Below are positions 37,491-49,491 of a stretch of DNA of 64,000 nt, piece by piece. The notes under the pieces are model-generated. The model had not been told where the DNA came from. It made no database searches and saw nothing but the letters and a program-made list of their open reading frames with translations. Made by a program: the position numbers and the translations under genes. Origin of the DNA: Nymphaea colorata (Eukaryota; Streptophyta; Magnoliopsida; Nymphaeales; Nymphaeaceae); assembly GCF_008831285.2 (NCBI RefSeq), contig NC_045142.1, forward strand, positions 24,177,300 through 24,241,299, given 5' to 3'. Positions within the stretch are counted from its first letter, which is position 1; each line of letters opens with the position of its first letter.

Positions 37491-40400
37491 CAATGTTATC
37501 CGTATCAGCGTTTTCGATACGTTACACCTAATAAAGACGATACGCGTACGTATCGTACGCGTATCGCACGTATTGTGCGATACGGTGGGCGTATCGCACG
37601 ATACGTGCGATACACCCCCGTATCGCATGATACGGGAGTAAAATTAAAAAAGGGGCCGTCGGGCCCCTTTTTGCTTCTTATTTTGAAACTGACGCTCCTC
37701 TCTCTCTCTCTTCTTGTTTCTCAACGCTACCAGAGACATGGGAGGGAGAGATTTTCTCCATTGCATCAAGATTTGCCGGTGAAGAAGCTTCATTTCTCGT
37801 TGTGGGGAGTCTTGGGACGGTGGGAAGCTTGGAGAAAGAGGGTTTTTTGGTTTTTAACACCAAGAAGGTAAGAAATAACTCATTTTTGCCGTTGAATCGT
37901 TCATTTCTCTTATTTCCTACATTTATTTGTATGTTTTTACTTGTTTTGTGAAGATATAATGTCGGATCCTACATGGCAGTGGTGTACAAGGGTGAATCCC
38001 AAAGATAGATTAAAAGTTAAGTGCAATTATTGTAAACAAATCATATCAGGAGGGATTTCTCGCTTTAAACACCATATAGCTGGTACACATAGCGATGTGG
38101 TTGCTTGCAATGGCTCCCAAGAGATCCCATTGCCAACGTATGTAAAGCACCAGTGTCAGCAGCTTCTTGATGCAGTGAAAGCAAGTAGGATTGAAAAGGA
38201 CATGGAAGATGCGGAGGAAGGTTATGGGGACCCACATGAAGGGGAAGAAAGTGAAGGTGAAGATGTTCAACTTGAACAAGAAGATGTTGGTGTCAGTTTG
38301 GGAACAACTAAAGGGAAAGGCGTCATGCATGGAGGTGGTTCTTCTGCAACTGCAACCAGAAAAAGAAGAGGTGCAAGTATAAGTTCAGTTTCACGAGGAC
38401 GTGGCAGAAGTCAGGGTCGTATTGGTGGTGGTAGAGTACCTACTATGAAGTCGAGCAATATGTCTGGTTCGATCAAGAATTTTTTTCCCAATTATACTGC
38501 TGTTGGTGCTCAGTTTGAGATTTGTATAGCCATGCAATCAAAGGATATTATTGAAGCAGGAGATGAAACCATAGGAAGGTGGTTCTATGATGCATCAATT
38601 CCCTTCAATGCAGCAAACTCTTATCATTATCAGCCTATAGCAGATGCGATTGCTAGTGTAGGGCGAGGGTATAAAATGCCCTCTTTTCATAAATTGCGAG
38701 GTAAAATTCTCAACAATATAGTTAGATATGTGAACACATATTGTGATGAACTAAAATTGAGCTGGAAAGCTACATGATGCAGTGTAATGGCAGATGGGTG
38801 GACAGACATCAAGAACAGAACATTGGTAAACTTTCTTGTATATTGCCCTCTTGGTACTATGTTCTTAAAATCTGTTGATTTGTCTGATACTCCTAAGACT
38901 GCTGATATGTTGTTTGGGATTTTTGATAAAGTTATAGAAGATGTTGGGCCTGAAAATGTCGTATAATTTATCACTGATAATGCAGCAAATTATAAAGCTG
39001 TAGGTGAAATGTTAGCAGCACGATATGGGACATTTTATTGGAGTCCATGTGCTGCTCACTGTGTAAATCTTATGCTTCAGGATCTTGGTGAAAGAGATGA
39101 TATGAAGTTGACAGTTCATAGATGCCAAGAAATCACGAAGTTTATTTACAATCATGCTTATGTCTTGAATTTGATGAGAAAATTCACAAATGGGGCTGAA
39201 TTGATTCGACCTGCACAAACACGGTTTGCTACAAATGTTTTGACTGTGCAGGGTATAGTCAAGCAAAGATCTTCTCTCAGGCAGATGTTTTCAAGTGATG
39301 ATTGGCCTGCATATCCACATGCCTATAAAAGAAAGGCTACGACAGTTGTGGATACCATCTTCGATGCTGACTTTTGGGAATCATGTGTGCACTTATTGAA
39401 GATTTGTGTACCTCTAGTGAAAGTCCTCAGATTAGTTGATAGTGAAGATAGACCTTCTATTGGATATTTATACGAGTCTATGGATAGAGCCAAGGAGGCC
39501 ATTAGAGATAATATGAAGGGAAAAAAGAAGTTGTACATACCTATATGGAAGATCATAGATGAAAGGTGGTCTAGACAACTTCATCGCCCACTTCATGCAG
39601 TAGCCTACTACCTAAATCCTGCTATTAGATTTCTTCCCACTTTTAAGAAGGACAGAGAGGTCGAGTATGACATGTTGGATTGCATTGATGTATTAGTAAG
39701 TGATAGTAAAGAACAAGACGTTATCCATATGTCGATCAACAAATATGATACGGCTTTTGGTACCATGGCGAGAGACACAGTAGTTCGATGCAGGACAATT
39801 ATGCGTCCAAGTATTAGAAAAAGAGACTTTATACTTTTTGTTTTTTAGCTTTTATTATACCTTCTCATATATTTATTTCTGACAACATTTTTACTTTCCA
39901 TCTGTTATTAGATTTGTGGTGGGAAAGGTTTGGGCCTGATTGCCCAAAATTAAGGAAGCTTGTAATTAGAATCCTTAGTCAAATATGTAGTGCAACTTGA
40001 TGTGAAAGAAATTGGAGTGTATTTCAGCACATCCATAGTAAGAAGAGGAATAGGCTGGAACATAAAAGGTTGAATGACCTTGTTTACGTTTGCTATAATA
40101 TGAAGTTGAGACAAAGGTAAACATTTGTTTCGTTATACAAGAATATCAAATTCTAACATATATTTTAATCTCTTAACAATTTGTTAATTTTTTCTCTTGT
40201 TAGGCAACTAGAAACAACATCTACGAGGAAGCATCACAATCAATATGATCCTATCTTCATTGACCATTTTGATATATTAGATTCTTGGGTTGAAGAAGAA
40301 CCAGCTGCAATACTTGATGAGGACGATCTTGATTTTTTGAATGTTGAAGGAGCAGCAGAGATTGTTGAAGAAGGAGAGGCTGGGGGGAGCAATGGAATGT

Positions 40401-40883
40401 TGGTGACATTCCATTTGCAACAGAGGGGATAGAAGAAGAAGTTAATGAAGAAAATGAAGATGATGATGAAGAATGAAAATGATGATGCAGATGACGATAT
40501 GTTTTGAGTTTTGACTTCTGAAATTATGAATTGACGATAGGTTGCTTAATATGTAATTTTGATTTTTGAATGTTTGATACTTTGATTTCTTATTTTGGAA
40601 TGTCTTGTTCATATTTAGTAAGTGCATACTTCATAGTTCATATTTCATAGTTCATAACTTCATATACATGAATGATGAATGTTCCTTTAAATACATTTTT
40701 ATTGATTTTTTCTGATTTTTACTAGTTTTTTTGGATTTTTTTAGATTTTTTTCGGATTTTTTCCTATTTTTTATAATTTTTTAATATTTTTACAAATTAA
40801 AAAAATAATTTTACGATACGTTACGATACGGCGTATAGGTCGGCTCGACCGATACATGATACGATACGGCAGTGATAACATTG
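37491..40883 (+). mobile_element. hAT DNA transposon with 8 bp target duplication
   Basis: 3393 bp, flanked by TTCATGCT (37483-37490 and 40884-40891). Terminal inverted repeats begin CAATGTTATC on both sides. Subterminal regions are packed with CGATAC/GTATCG words, often in palindromes: nine in 37501-37640 and four in 40810-40870. It carries a hAT transposase gene read on the plus strand with three nonsense codons. It lies in the nexin intron between 37325 and 41459, opposite to the host gene. Confidence 0.95.
37959..40430 (+). pseudogene. hAT transposase (BED finger, DUF659, dimerisation domain), with stops
   Basis: ATG 37959. BED zinc finger (CNYCKQIISGGISRFKHH, then GTHSDV), basic Gly/Arg linker, DUF659-like region (MADGWTDIKNRTLVNFL, ITDNAANYKA), catalytic core (WSPCAAHCVNLML, RFATN, IIDERW), then a short intron (about 39809 to 39911) that joins MRP to NLWWERFGPDCP. 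The C-terminal hAT dimerisation region follows (CERNWSVFQHIHSKKRNRLEHKRLNDLVYV), and a second intron (about 40119-40203) before an acidic tail. In-frame stops: TGA 38775-38777 (after SWKAT), TAA near 38964 (before FITDN) and TGA near 39999 (before CERNWS). Each could arise by one base change. A shift near the tail may change the end. It cannot make full transposase. Confidence 0.88.
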
Positions 40884-43591
40884 TTCATGCTTGGTAAGTG
40901 CCACCACGCTTGGTAGCATAAGAGGATAAAAAGTCTACTCTAATATTTGAGTTCGAAAAGTCCAGATGCTGTATAAGTCTAATTTACATGTGAGCCTAGA
41001 GCATCACATGTGGAAGCAGTGAAGCAATTAATCACATGATTGAAAGGAACACAAGCCAATTGTTCAAGTGGACCAAAAGTTGATTTAGAATCTACACACC
41101 AAGGCATACTCCAATAGTGACAAATGTAATCGTACAAGGCATAATTCAACTTCGGAGCTTATTTTGCTCATAGATAAAGATATCTGCTTGAGGAATAGAA
41201 AGCAGATAGAATTATCTTGAACAAAGGTGGAATGCAGTATAAAGAAACAATTCTGTAACAATAATAACACTGGATATGGTATCCCTACTGTGGTGCAGAT
41301 ATAGCATTTAACTGTTATTGAGATAATCAGACCATTAACAGGAGGTATAATGCTTAATGACATGCAACTAGAAAAAAGGAAAGTGTGACATAAAGGAAAC
41401 AGAGTGGACCAGAAGCACACACAACTGAAAATAGTTCTAAGGAAAGAGAATCAAAAACCTGCCAACGTTTTCATGACTGATGTTGACTTTCCAAACGAGT
41501 AATTCTGTAGAAGGAGCAAAAAGAGAAATAATTGCAAGCGTCAGCTCAAAAGATAACCGTAGGTCCATAACCAACCTAATAGAAAGGAATTTGACTTGAA
41601 TTTCGGCAGATGAGGGGTGCACTGAGGAGAAAAGGAACCTTTGATGAAGCGCTTAAAAAGTCCCACACAATACCCAGGACAAATAAGAGCAACTGAAAGT
41701 AAAAAAAAAAAAAAAAATTCAACTTGATGAAAACACATTTTAGAGCAAACCTGCAAATATTTGTCTAGCAGAATACAACGTTGATGAACAAAATAGTCAT
41801 CAATACTTGATGAGAGAAACCGCTTAGGGGGCAGTTGTAAAGAATAGTTTGGCATATCCCTTAGGTGGCGATGCAATCTCTCAAAGTTTCTGTACCTGTA
41901 GGTTATGAAGCATCAAAGGATCAGCCAGATCTCCTAGAAAAACATAAGAAATCATTATTGCATAAATTACTTTGGAGTAAACTTCATTATCAAATATTAC
42001 ATATTTAGTCTTGATATAAAATGAAAAAAAATGACAACCAGGAAACATGGTTATGTGCAAAACTTAGCAAGCTAAATATTCCTTATTAACTCAAACATCA
42101 AATGCAGCAACTACCTTCTTTTGACAAACCATGTTTCATTGTCTACACTTGCCACGGCAGTTGAATAAACTGCAAAAGTTTCAGATCCACCTTTTTCGAA
42201 ATAAGTTCCAACAACCTGCCAAAATTGGATGTGAATGTTAAGAAATAATAAAGCAATAGAAAACAACGAAATCATTTTTCATCAAATTGCCAAAACCAGA
42301 GGATTTATTGAAAATAAAAAGAAAAAAAGAACAACGAAATCATTTTTCATCAAATACAAAAAAGTAGAGGATTTATTCAAAATAAAAGGCAGAGAGAAGG
42401 AATCATAAACATCACATGAATTGGGCTTCAACCACTAAATCCATACAAGTACATTTGGTCAAATAGAACAAATTATGATAGCTTACACTAGAACTTGAAA
42501 TGAAAATTTGGTGGAAAGGAAGGCTAACAGCAATCAGCAGATGACTGAATGGAATGACCATCTTTCTGTGGGACTGTCAGGAGCGGAAAGAAAATCTCGA
42601 GGACCAGAAGTATTCGAAACTTTCCGAGGAAGGATAAAGTTAATTACTGTTAAAGTGGCTTCTGAAATGAAGAAGATAGAATTCGTGAACCAAGACCAAA
42701 TTACTGATGAACAACCATACTAATGATACAGGGAAACCAGACGTTCCAACTCCAATCATGGCCACCTTTTCCTGTGAAGACCAAGGAAACTTTCCGACAA
42801 AATTGGTAATCTGAAGTCTACAAAGACAGCTGAAAATTTCAAAAACTTCTTGTGCACAAAATTTTTTCCCAGCTCATCAAGATATAAATAGCCATCATCT
42901 CTAAATTGAATCTCTATCCTTCGTCCTCATCATAGACTTTTTAAGTAATTGAAATCCATATGCTTTTTCTCGAATAGCTTCTAGTTCTTTGGAAATCTAT
43001 AACAAATGCCTCACAGAATCATGAAACCATTGCTTACTCCCTTCCTTCTACATTCCATTGTGTTGTCCCATACAGTAAGATACCTAGCAGACAGACAACC
43101 AATGTGGACATGCACTAAAATTTTCTATTATCATCAATATTCTAAAATTTTAGGATTAGAACTTTCAACATTTTCTAAAGATGTTCCTGAGAAAAAAGAA
43201 AATCCAAATGAACTTCTGAGGAAAATCTTTCCGAGAACAATATTTGCAACTGTGGTTCCAACTAAGTTCAGAAACTTTTTCAATTAGAAAAAGGAAAATC
43301 AATTTTCTGTTGGCTACAGGCTGGGTATGTTTTACATCATCGGACCCAGGCATGGTTTTCTTAGATGTGACTAATCCAAATGAATCTGGATCCAGCTGCA
43401 GCAACCATATCCCTTAGCTAGACATGAGTTTGAACTCTGAACCATATAGTTTCAGCAGGGATCTGACCTGACTCCTGAGACATCTCTACCCCTAAATGGG
43501 ATGTGGCAATGCCTATGCTCTTGGAATTTTAGCTTCTTAAATTGATGTTTCTTTTCAGATCCAGGGTAGTACCAGAAGTAGTGTTTTTTAC

Positions 43592-44299
43592 CAGTGTCAT
43601 CCGTATCGCACGATACTGGCCCATATCGTGTGATATGTATTTCCTATGATACACGATATGCTTGTGTGTCGTAGGCGTATCGCTCATATCGTACGATACG
43701 GCCGATACACCCATGTATCTTACGATACGGGGATAAAATGATTTTTATGTTTTTTTACAAAGAAACCTATCTCTCCCTCTTTCTAAACAGGTCTAAAAGT
43801 TGTGAAAGGGGAAAGTTTCACTAGTTTTTCTACAAAAATTGCCCATTTATGTGATAAATTGTCGATTTAGGGGAGAAGTTGTTTGTGGAGAAGAAGGTTT
43901 GCTCGTGGCCTTGTGGGGATTGAGACCTTGATTGATGATAATCATGATATATTATATGTTGTGAACTTGTAATGTAATCTAAATTACTCTAAGTTAAATT
44001 TTAAAGTTGTGATGGATGCTTATTATGCTATTATGAATTTCTTATTTCTCATTTCTAAATGTGTCGTTAATATATTATAGCTTATGAATGATATGATGAG
44101 TTTTTTTTATATAGAACACATTTTTTTTGAAATTTTCTTTATTTTTCCTGATTTTACCATTTTTAAATTTTTTCTATTTTTATTTTTATTAATTAAAAAA
44201 TTAATTTACAATGTGCTACGCTACGCTTACAATACGTTATGATATAGTGTATAGGTCGGCGCAACCGATACCCATTATGATATGCCTTTTACAACATTG
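43592..44299. mobile_element. 708 bp non-autonomous relative of the hAT element
   Basis: Flanked by the 8 bp duplication TTTTTTAC (43584-43591 and 44300-44307). Termini CAGTGTCATCC and (reverse complement) CAATGTTGTAA resemble those of the 37491 element. Subterminal GTATCG/CGATAC words and the GTATAGGTCGGC motif are shared with it. No transposase. It is in the nexin intron between 48140 and 42215. Confidence 0.92.
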
Positions 44300-44754
44300 T
44301 TTTTTACTACTTAGCCTGCATTAACAGACACACTCCCTCTCTCTCTCTCTCTGAGCTATGCATTCTACCTAAAAGTTCAACTTTCTCTACAGCATCTTTG
44401 GATATTAAACATGTTTGAGATACTTGGTCCGTTTACACATGGTAGTGGTGAAGAATGATATACACAAGTCTCCATTTGCATAGGGGCTAGGGCAAGGTCA
44501 CATTCTACATGGGTTGGACAATTGAAATTGCTGAGAAGAAGATAAATATCTTTTCTTTTGAGTTGGCTGAATCAACTTCTGAAACAATGGGTCTAAAACG
44601 GACACCATGGTTTACAATCAAAATTCGAAACCTATGAGTTAATAGATCTACATAATGCGATAAAGATATAAAAGGTAAGCTACACCATTTTCAATAGCTA
44701 CACATCCATATGCACGAAAATGAAAAACCAAGCATAGCACATTTACAATCATCT

Positions 44755-45035
44755 TGTTGAGAAAAAGCTATGTTTTGAGGTGTTCTGTATTTTGGACTTT
44801 ATTATTAGGTAGTTTTTTGAATTTTTCAATATTTTTTGGACTCTTTATGTAAAGAGTTAAACATAACCCTAATCAGTCTTTTTACTATATTGGAAGTGTG
44901 GGAGCCGTAACATCTTAACGAGCTCTCTTCTCTCTCTCGTCTTTTGGCTCTCGTTCTCTCTTCTCTCACGTTCTCTCTTCTCTATCAACCATTTCTCTCC
45001 TCTGGGTCTTCATTCTTAGACATTGAAGATCAACA
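44755..45035 (+). repeat. 5' LTR of deleted copia element
   Basis: 281 bp with a CT-rich end (CTCTCTTCTCTCTCTCG) before ATTGAAGATCAACA. Confidence 0.93.
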
Positions 45036-45649
45036 TGGTATCAGAGAGGACAGTCTTGGGGACCCTGCTAAAGCTGTTCTAAACCAGCAAGTTCCCTCGT
45101 TCTCCTATTCTTCAACGACGTCTGGGTGCTGTCTATCTCTCTTGACTGAAAAAAAAAGGTATTTCTCAGCCTGTCGAGGGTTAGGGTTTTGATCATAAAT
45201 ATGTAAATCTGTAGACGTGATCAGAAACCCTAACCCATGTCGATTGCGTTCGGTGGTAGAACCTCTAGCATGTGTAGACAGTTTTTTTTTTTGTTGCTTG
45301 AAGATAAACATATGAGTTAATTTCTACTGCAAATGTGTGCCTGTCGTCGAATTCCAAAGCTTGAGGTGATGTTGCAGAAATAATGTGTTGCAAGTCAGAA
45401 AATTAGTTCTTTGGTGTTTGGTTGCTGTCGCAGTGGGATTCTGTCTCTTTTCTTTTGTGTATAGTTGCTGTTGCAGTGGAATTCTGGTGTGGTGTTGCAG
45501 AAAAAAAAAGGGGGGACAAAATTAAGAATAAGATTCAATCGTGGAATACGAGTGGATATTCTTCTTTGGGGTAGATTATCTTCACATCGTATTAAGTAAG
45601 ATTCAATCCGCTGTGGTCTTCTATATTTGTTTATCTTCAAGGATCTATC

Positions 45650-47310
45650 ATGGCTGCCAATAAGTCTCTACAACATGAATCTGAAAATCAGCAAGCTGAG
45701 GAAAGAAATATGATAGTAGAGAAAAAAGATTTGATTATACTTTTGGATCTACTATCAAACTCGATGGATCTAATTATGATGTTTGGGCCAGAACTTTCAT
45801 GCTATCAGTCGTTGGGCATGGAAAGAAATATATATTAGAAGAAGATGAACCAATAGAAAAAGTTGGCAAGTATGCACAGTGGGAGGAAGAAAACAACATA
45901 ATTAGTGTTTGGCTTATGAATAGCACTCAGTCTCATATAGCTGTTGGGCTCTGCTATTATAATACAGCAAAAGATATGTGGAATTTTCTCCAGCAGACAT
46001 ACTCTCAAGACAAGAACATCAGCAAAATTCTACAAGTTCAACAAGAACTGTTACAAATGCAGCAAGGTGACATGGATTTAACCAAATACTTTACGAAATT
46101 AAAGTTTACTTATGAAAAGATGAACTCTTTAAAACCTCCTTGCAAGCATTGTCTTAAATCACACATGGGGCAAATGATAGTGGTTAAATTTCTAGCTGGA
46201 CTATCATCAGATTATTCTGCAACCAAAGCACAAATGCTTACAGGGTCAGATTTTCTTGATCTTGAGGAGGCCTTCAACAGGTTAAATAGATTGGCTGTTA
46301 CTCTTCTTCCATCTACAAATAATTCACAACCATCTGCACTTGCCTCATTTGGAGGAAGACGAAATGCACAATACTCTTCTTGTGGTAGAGGAAGAGGCCG
46401 TGGTCTAGGAGGATGAGGAAGACTTCAATGCACTTATTGTGGTCGTCTTGGTCACTTAGAGGACAGGTGCTGGAACAAAGTGGGTAAACCAAACACATCT
46501 ACGTCCACGACTATGACATCCTCATCCATTCCAGCTCCAAACTCACAGTCCACTAATATGGTTCCTAAGGTGAATCCCACTGCTGCTTCGGTAGATGCCA
46601 CTTCTCTCAAGTTAACTCCTGTTGAACTTGACTTAACTATGGAGCATCGATCAAATACTGCACCTTCCACCTCATCGACTTCTCCTGCTATCACAAATTC
46701 AACATTTTCTGCAAGTAGAACTCCTTCTAATGGTTGTTGGATAATTGATTCTGGAGCATCTAAACATTTTTGTGGAGATACTAGTATTTCAAATTTGCAA
46801 AAATTTTATCCCTCACAATATGTTTGATTAGCGGATGGAAGACTATCTCCGGTTGAAGGACATGGAGATGTTTGCCTATCTCTATATTTACATGTTCATG
46901 AAGTGCTATATACTCCTGAATTCGCCCTTACACGATCAACGAACTCATACTATTCCCAAAGAACTTGTTACATGTAAGCAAAATTACAAAAGAGATGAAT
47001 TGTAGAGTTATTTTTGACCCGAGTACTTGTGTATTTCAGGACCTATCGACTGGGATGAAGATTGGTGGAGGCCATGAGAGAGATGGAATCTACTTCCTGG
47101 ATACATCCGTTAAAGAGGCGTCTCTTTTACTTGATTCACCTTCAAGTGCATTCCAATGGCATTTCAGACTTAGTTATTCATCTTTTCCTAAGCTTCGGCA
47201 GTTTTGTCCTCAGATTTCTCCTTCAACCTCCATCGAGTGTCAAGCTTGTCAATTAGGCAAGCATAGTTGTACATCTTTTCCTTCGAGTCAAAGTCATTCT
47301 AACCTTCTGT
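45650..47310 (+). pseudogene. copia gag-protease remnant, broken frame
   Basis: Gag begins MAANKSLQHESENQ at 45650 and shifts frame near 45800-45835 into the main gag frame (MWNFLQQTYSQDKNISKI, LLQMQQGDMDLTKYF). A TGA at 46414-46416 precedes the knuckle CTYCGRLGHLEDRC. Protease (WIIDSGASKHFCGD) is followed by another stop near 46826. The pre-integrase zinc site is present (FQWHFRL ... CQACQLGKH; the first histidine region is partly altered). Homology ends near 47308, at the deletion junction. Confidence 0.85.
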
Positions 47311-47665
47311 TGTGGCTCGATCCAGTGCAGAGTCGGAATATCGAGCTATGGCTCAAACTGCCACTGAAATCACATGGGTGAGAAGCATGTTAGAAGGTCT
47401 TGGAAGTCAAGTAGAACTGCCTATCAAAATGTACTGTGACAATAAAGCGGCTACTTATATAGCCAATAATCCTGTCATTCATGAACGGACCAAACATATC
47501 GAGGTGGATTGCCACTATATTAGAGACTTAGTTCAAGCAGGGATTATCTCTACTGAATATGTTGCTTCTGAAGATCAAGCTGCAGATATATTTACTAAAG
47601 TTCTTCCTATATCTGACTTCATGAAGTGTTGTAACAAGCTGCATGATAGACATCTATGCTCCAGC
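47309..47665 (+). pseudogene. copia RNase H fragment after a large internal deletion
   Basis: VVARSSAESEYRAMAQ, IKMYCDNKAATYIANNP, ERTKHIEVDCHYIRD and AADIFTKVLP follow directly after the pre-integrase region. The deletion removed most of integrase, all of RT and the start of RNase H. The residual frame runs on to the polypurine tract. Confidence 0.9.
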
Positions 47666-47676
47666 TTGAGGGGGAG

Positions 47677-47970
47677 TGTTGAGAAAAAGTTATGTTTTGA
47701 GGTGTTCTGTATTTTGGATTTTATTATTAGGTATTTTTTTGAATTTTTCAATACTTGTTGAACTCTTTATGTAAAGGGTTAAACATAACCCTAATCAGTC
47801 TTTTTACTGCATTGGAAGTGTGGGAGCCGTAACATCTTAACGAGCTCTCTTCTCTCTCTCGTCTCCTCTCTCGTTCACTCTTCTCTCACGTTCTCTCTTC
47901 TCTATCTTCTCTCAACCATTTCTCTCCTCTCTGTCTTCATTCTTACTGATTGGACATTGAAGATCAACAC
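47677..47970 (+). repeat. 3' LTR of deleted copia element
   Basis: 294 bp. Relative to the 5' LTR it has extra CT-rich bases and ACTGATTGG before ACATTGAAGATCAACA. Confidence 0.93.
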
Positions 47971-48995
47971 ATCTTAAGAAGGATATTAATAATATTTGCA
48001 TGATACAAGAAGACAACCAAAGACAATAAATGATATCCACATTCACCAGGGGAAAAAAATGAAGGCTTATCATCTTTAAGAAAATTGTATTAGAAAAATT
48101 AAATATGTACTTTAAGAAAAAATCCAGACAAAGTCTCACCCGACACTTGAACTTTGGTAGATATGATGACTGTTCCTTATTAAACACTAGTTCAGAGGTG
48201 CTCTTTGGATTTGTTTCTTCATGAGGCTTGCTCAAATCCATGTAGTTAGACTCTTCATAAGTCACAGCATGACTGATTCAAGAGGTAGATGCTTCACAAA
48301 TCCCCACATCATTCTTAGTAATAAATGAACTACTTTTTGAACGCTTGAGTTGAGGTTTGCTGCTTTTCACATTCAGAGATCCTTCTTTCCCCTGTACAAT
48401 AGAAGGATTGATCATCATGTCATTCATTCGCTATTTATGCATATCGCTGATAAAGAATTATCAATTCATATTAAGTAAGGGTGCATTGCTCACCATTTCC
48501 CTCTCCAGGTTCCTTTCATGGCCTGTGACATTAGAACTTCCAGCAGCCTTAATTGGTGGTTTTGCTTCTCTAGGTCCTGGGTTATCATGAGCATCAATTT
48601 TGGCTTTATAATTTCTTCCCTTTGTCCAGAGGTTTTCAAGATTTTCAGGAGCAAGAACTTCAGTTCTTCTCTCCCTTGCAGCTTCAAATCCTCTGGCCCA
48701 CTCTGCAGTACGTGAAGGCAGATGATGCACTGATTCTGTTTGGGAGGAGATTAACTTGACATGACTCGCCATACTTGAGGAAGCTTCAGCACTGCCATCA
48801 ATTCTAACTAAATTTGCCAGATCCCCTTGGTTAGCAGAAGCTACTAGTTCCCCAGGATCTCGTTTATCTTTGCAATGTGCTGATGCCATAGCAGTTTGTT
48901 CATTTTGGCTGGCAACATGAGATGGCTTCCCAGCATCTAATTCTCTATCATCCTTTTTTGTGAGAAGAATATACTCAATTAACTCATTGATGTAC

Positions 48996-49491
48996 CTGAC
49001 AGAAAGAATACTAAATTTGAAAACTGCATTGCACTGAAAAACGTGAGAGAGAGAGAAAGTGAAGAGAAGACTACTAGGAAGAATATTAGCATCTTCTTTT
49101 ATGCATGAAGCATTGGTCTATTTTGAATTTATCATCTTTTTCCAGCAAATAGACTACTGCTGGAAAATAAGCAATGAATCCAACTCATAGCAATGCAGCA
49201 ACACAGAGCAGAGGCTGACCAAAATCCTTCCCCCAAGGATGAATAGGTGATAGTTCGATCAGCTTCTCACCTTGACAATACCCATACTGAATGAATGCTT
49301 TAGATGCTCATAAACATCACGAACTGGCTGTCTTCATTATGCATTCACACAAGAGTTATCATTTGAACTAATGTTCTTCTTTGTGAGATGTTATAAAGAG
49401 CATGCTTATGTCATGTTGAATATAACCCTTAATAATACTATTGAGAGAACAAGCAAGTACAATGTGGAAAACTAATCAACTGCGTAGGAGA
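48996..49491. other. sequence 5' of the last recognisable nexin exon
   Basis: The exon ending the PXA domain begins at 48995. The preceding PXA exons were not found here or further right on the minus strand. Confidence 0.5.

Larger units (their letters stand above)
44755..47970 (+). mobile_element. internally deleted Ty1/copia retrotransposon
   Basis: 5' LTR 44755-45035 (281 bp) and 3' LTR 47677-47970 (294 bp), TGTTGA...TCAACA, flanked by CATCT (44750-44754 and 47971-47975). The primer-binding site TGGTATCAGAG starts at 45036, and the polypurine tract CTTGAGGGGGAG is at 47665-47676. The LTRs differ by several substitutions and two short indels, so it is clearly older than the 16908 element. 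Integrase core and reverse transcriptase are missing. It sits antisense in the nexin intron. Confidence 0.95.
36881..48995 (-). pseudogene. PXA-PX sorting nexin gene, fragmentary and disrupted
   Basis: Minus-strand exons with GT-AG borders: 48995-48494 (end of PXA domain, YINELIEYILLTKKDD, plus linker TAEWARGFEAARERRTEV), 48391-48140 (linker to PX start, SYLPKFKCR), 42215-42115 (VVGTYFEKGGSETFAVYS, NETWFVKRR), 41895-41751 (YRNFERLHRHLRD, LQLPPKRFLSSS, HQRC), 41692-41639 (VWDFLSASSK), 41504-41459 (NYSFGKSTSVMKTLA) and 37325-36881 (DDAMDDIVRQFKGV, WHSDNELDSRQFPPRVVKR, VPPE). The match is to plant At2g15900/At1g15240-type sorting nexins acting in endosomal membrane traffic. Lesions: TGA at 48278-48280; a one-base loss near 37159-37163; and the 41692-41639 exon has lost most of the conserved stretch before VWDFL. 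The upstream PXA and downstream nexin-C exons were not found. Introns hold one copia and two hAT elements. An assembly error for the frameshift is possible. Confidence 0.72.

Noticed and set aside
37646-37673. GC-rich hairpin followed by T run (AAGGGGCC-GTC-GGGCCCCTTTTT), like a bacterial terminator
   Set aside because: It is within the 5' region of a plant hAT element; intrinsic terminators do not apply. Kept only as local structure.
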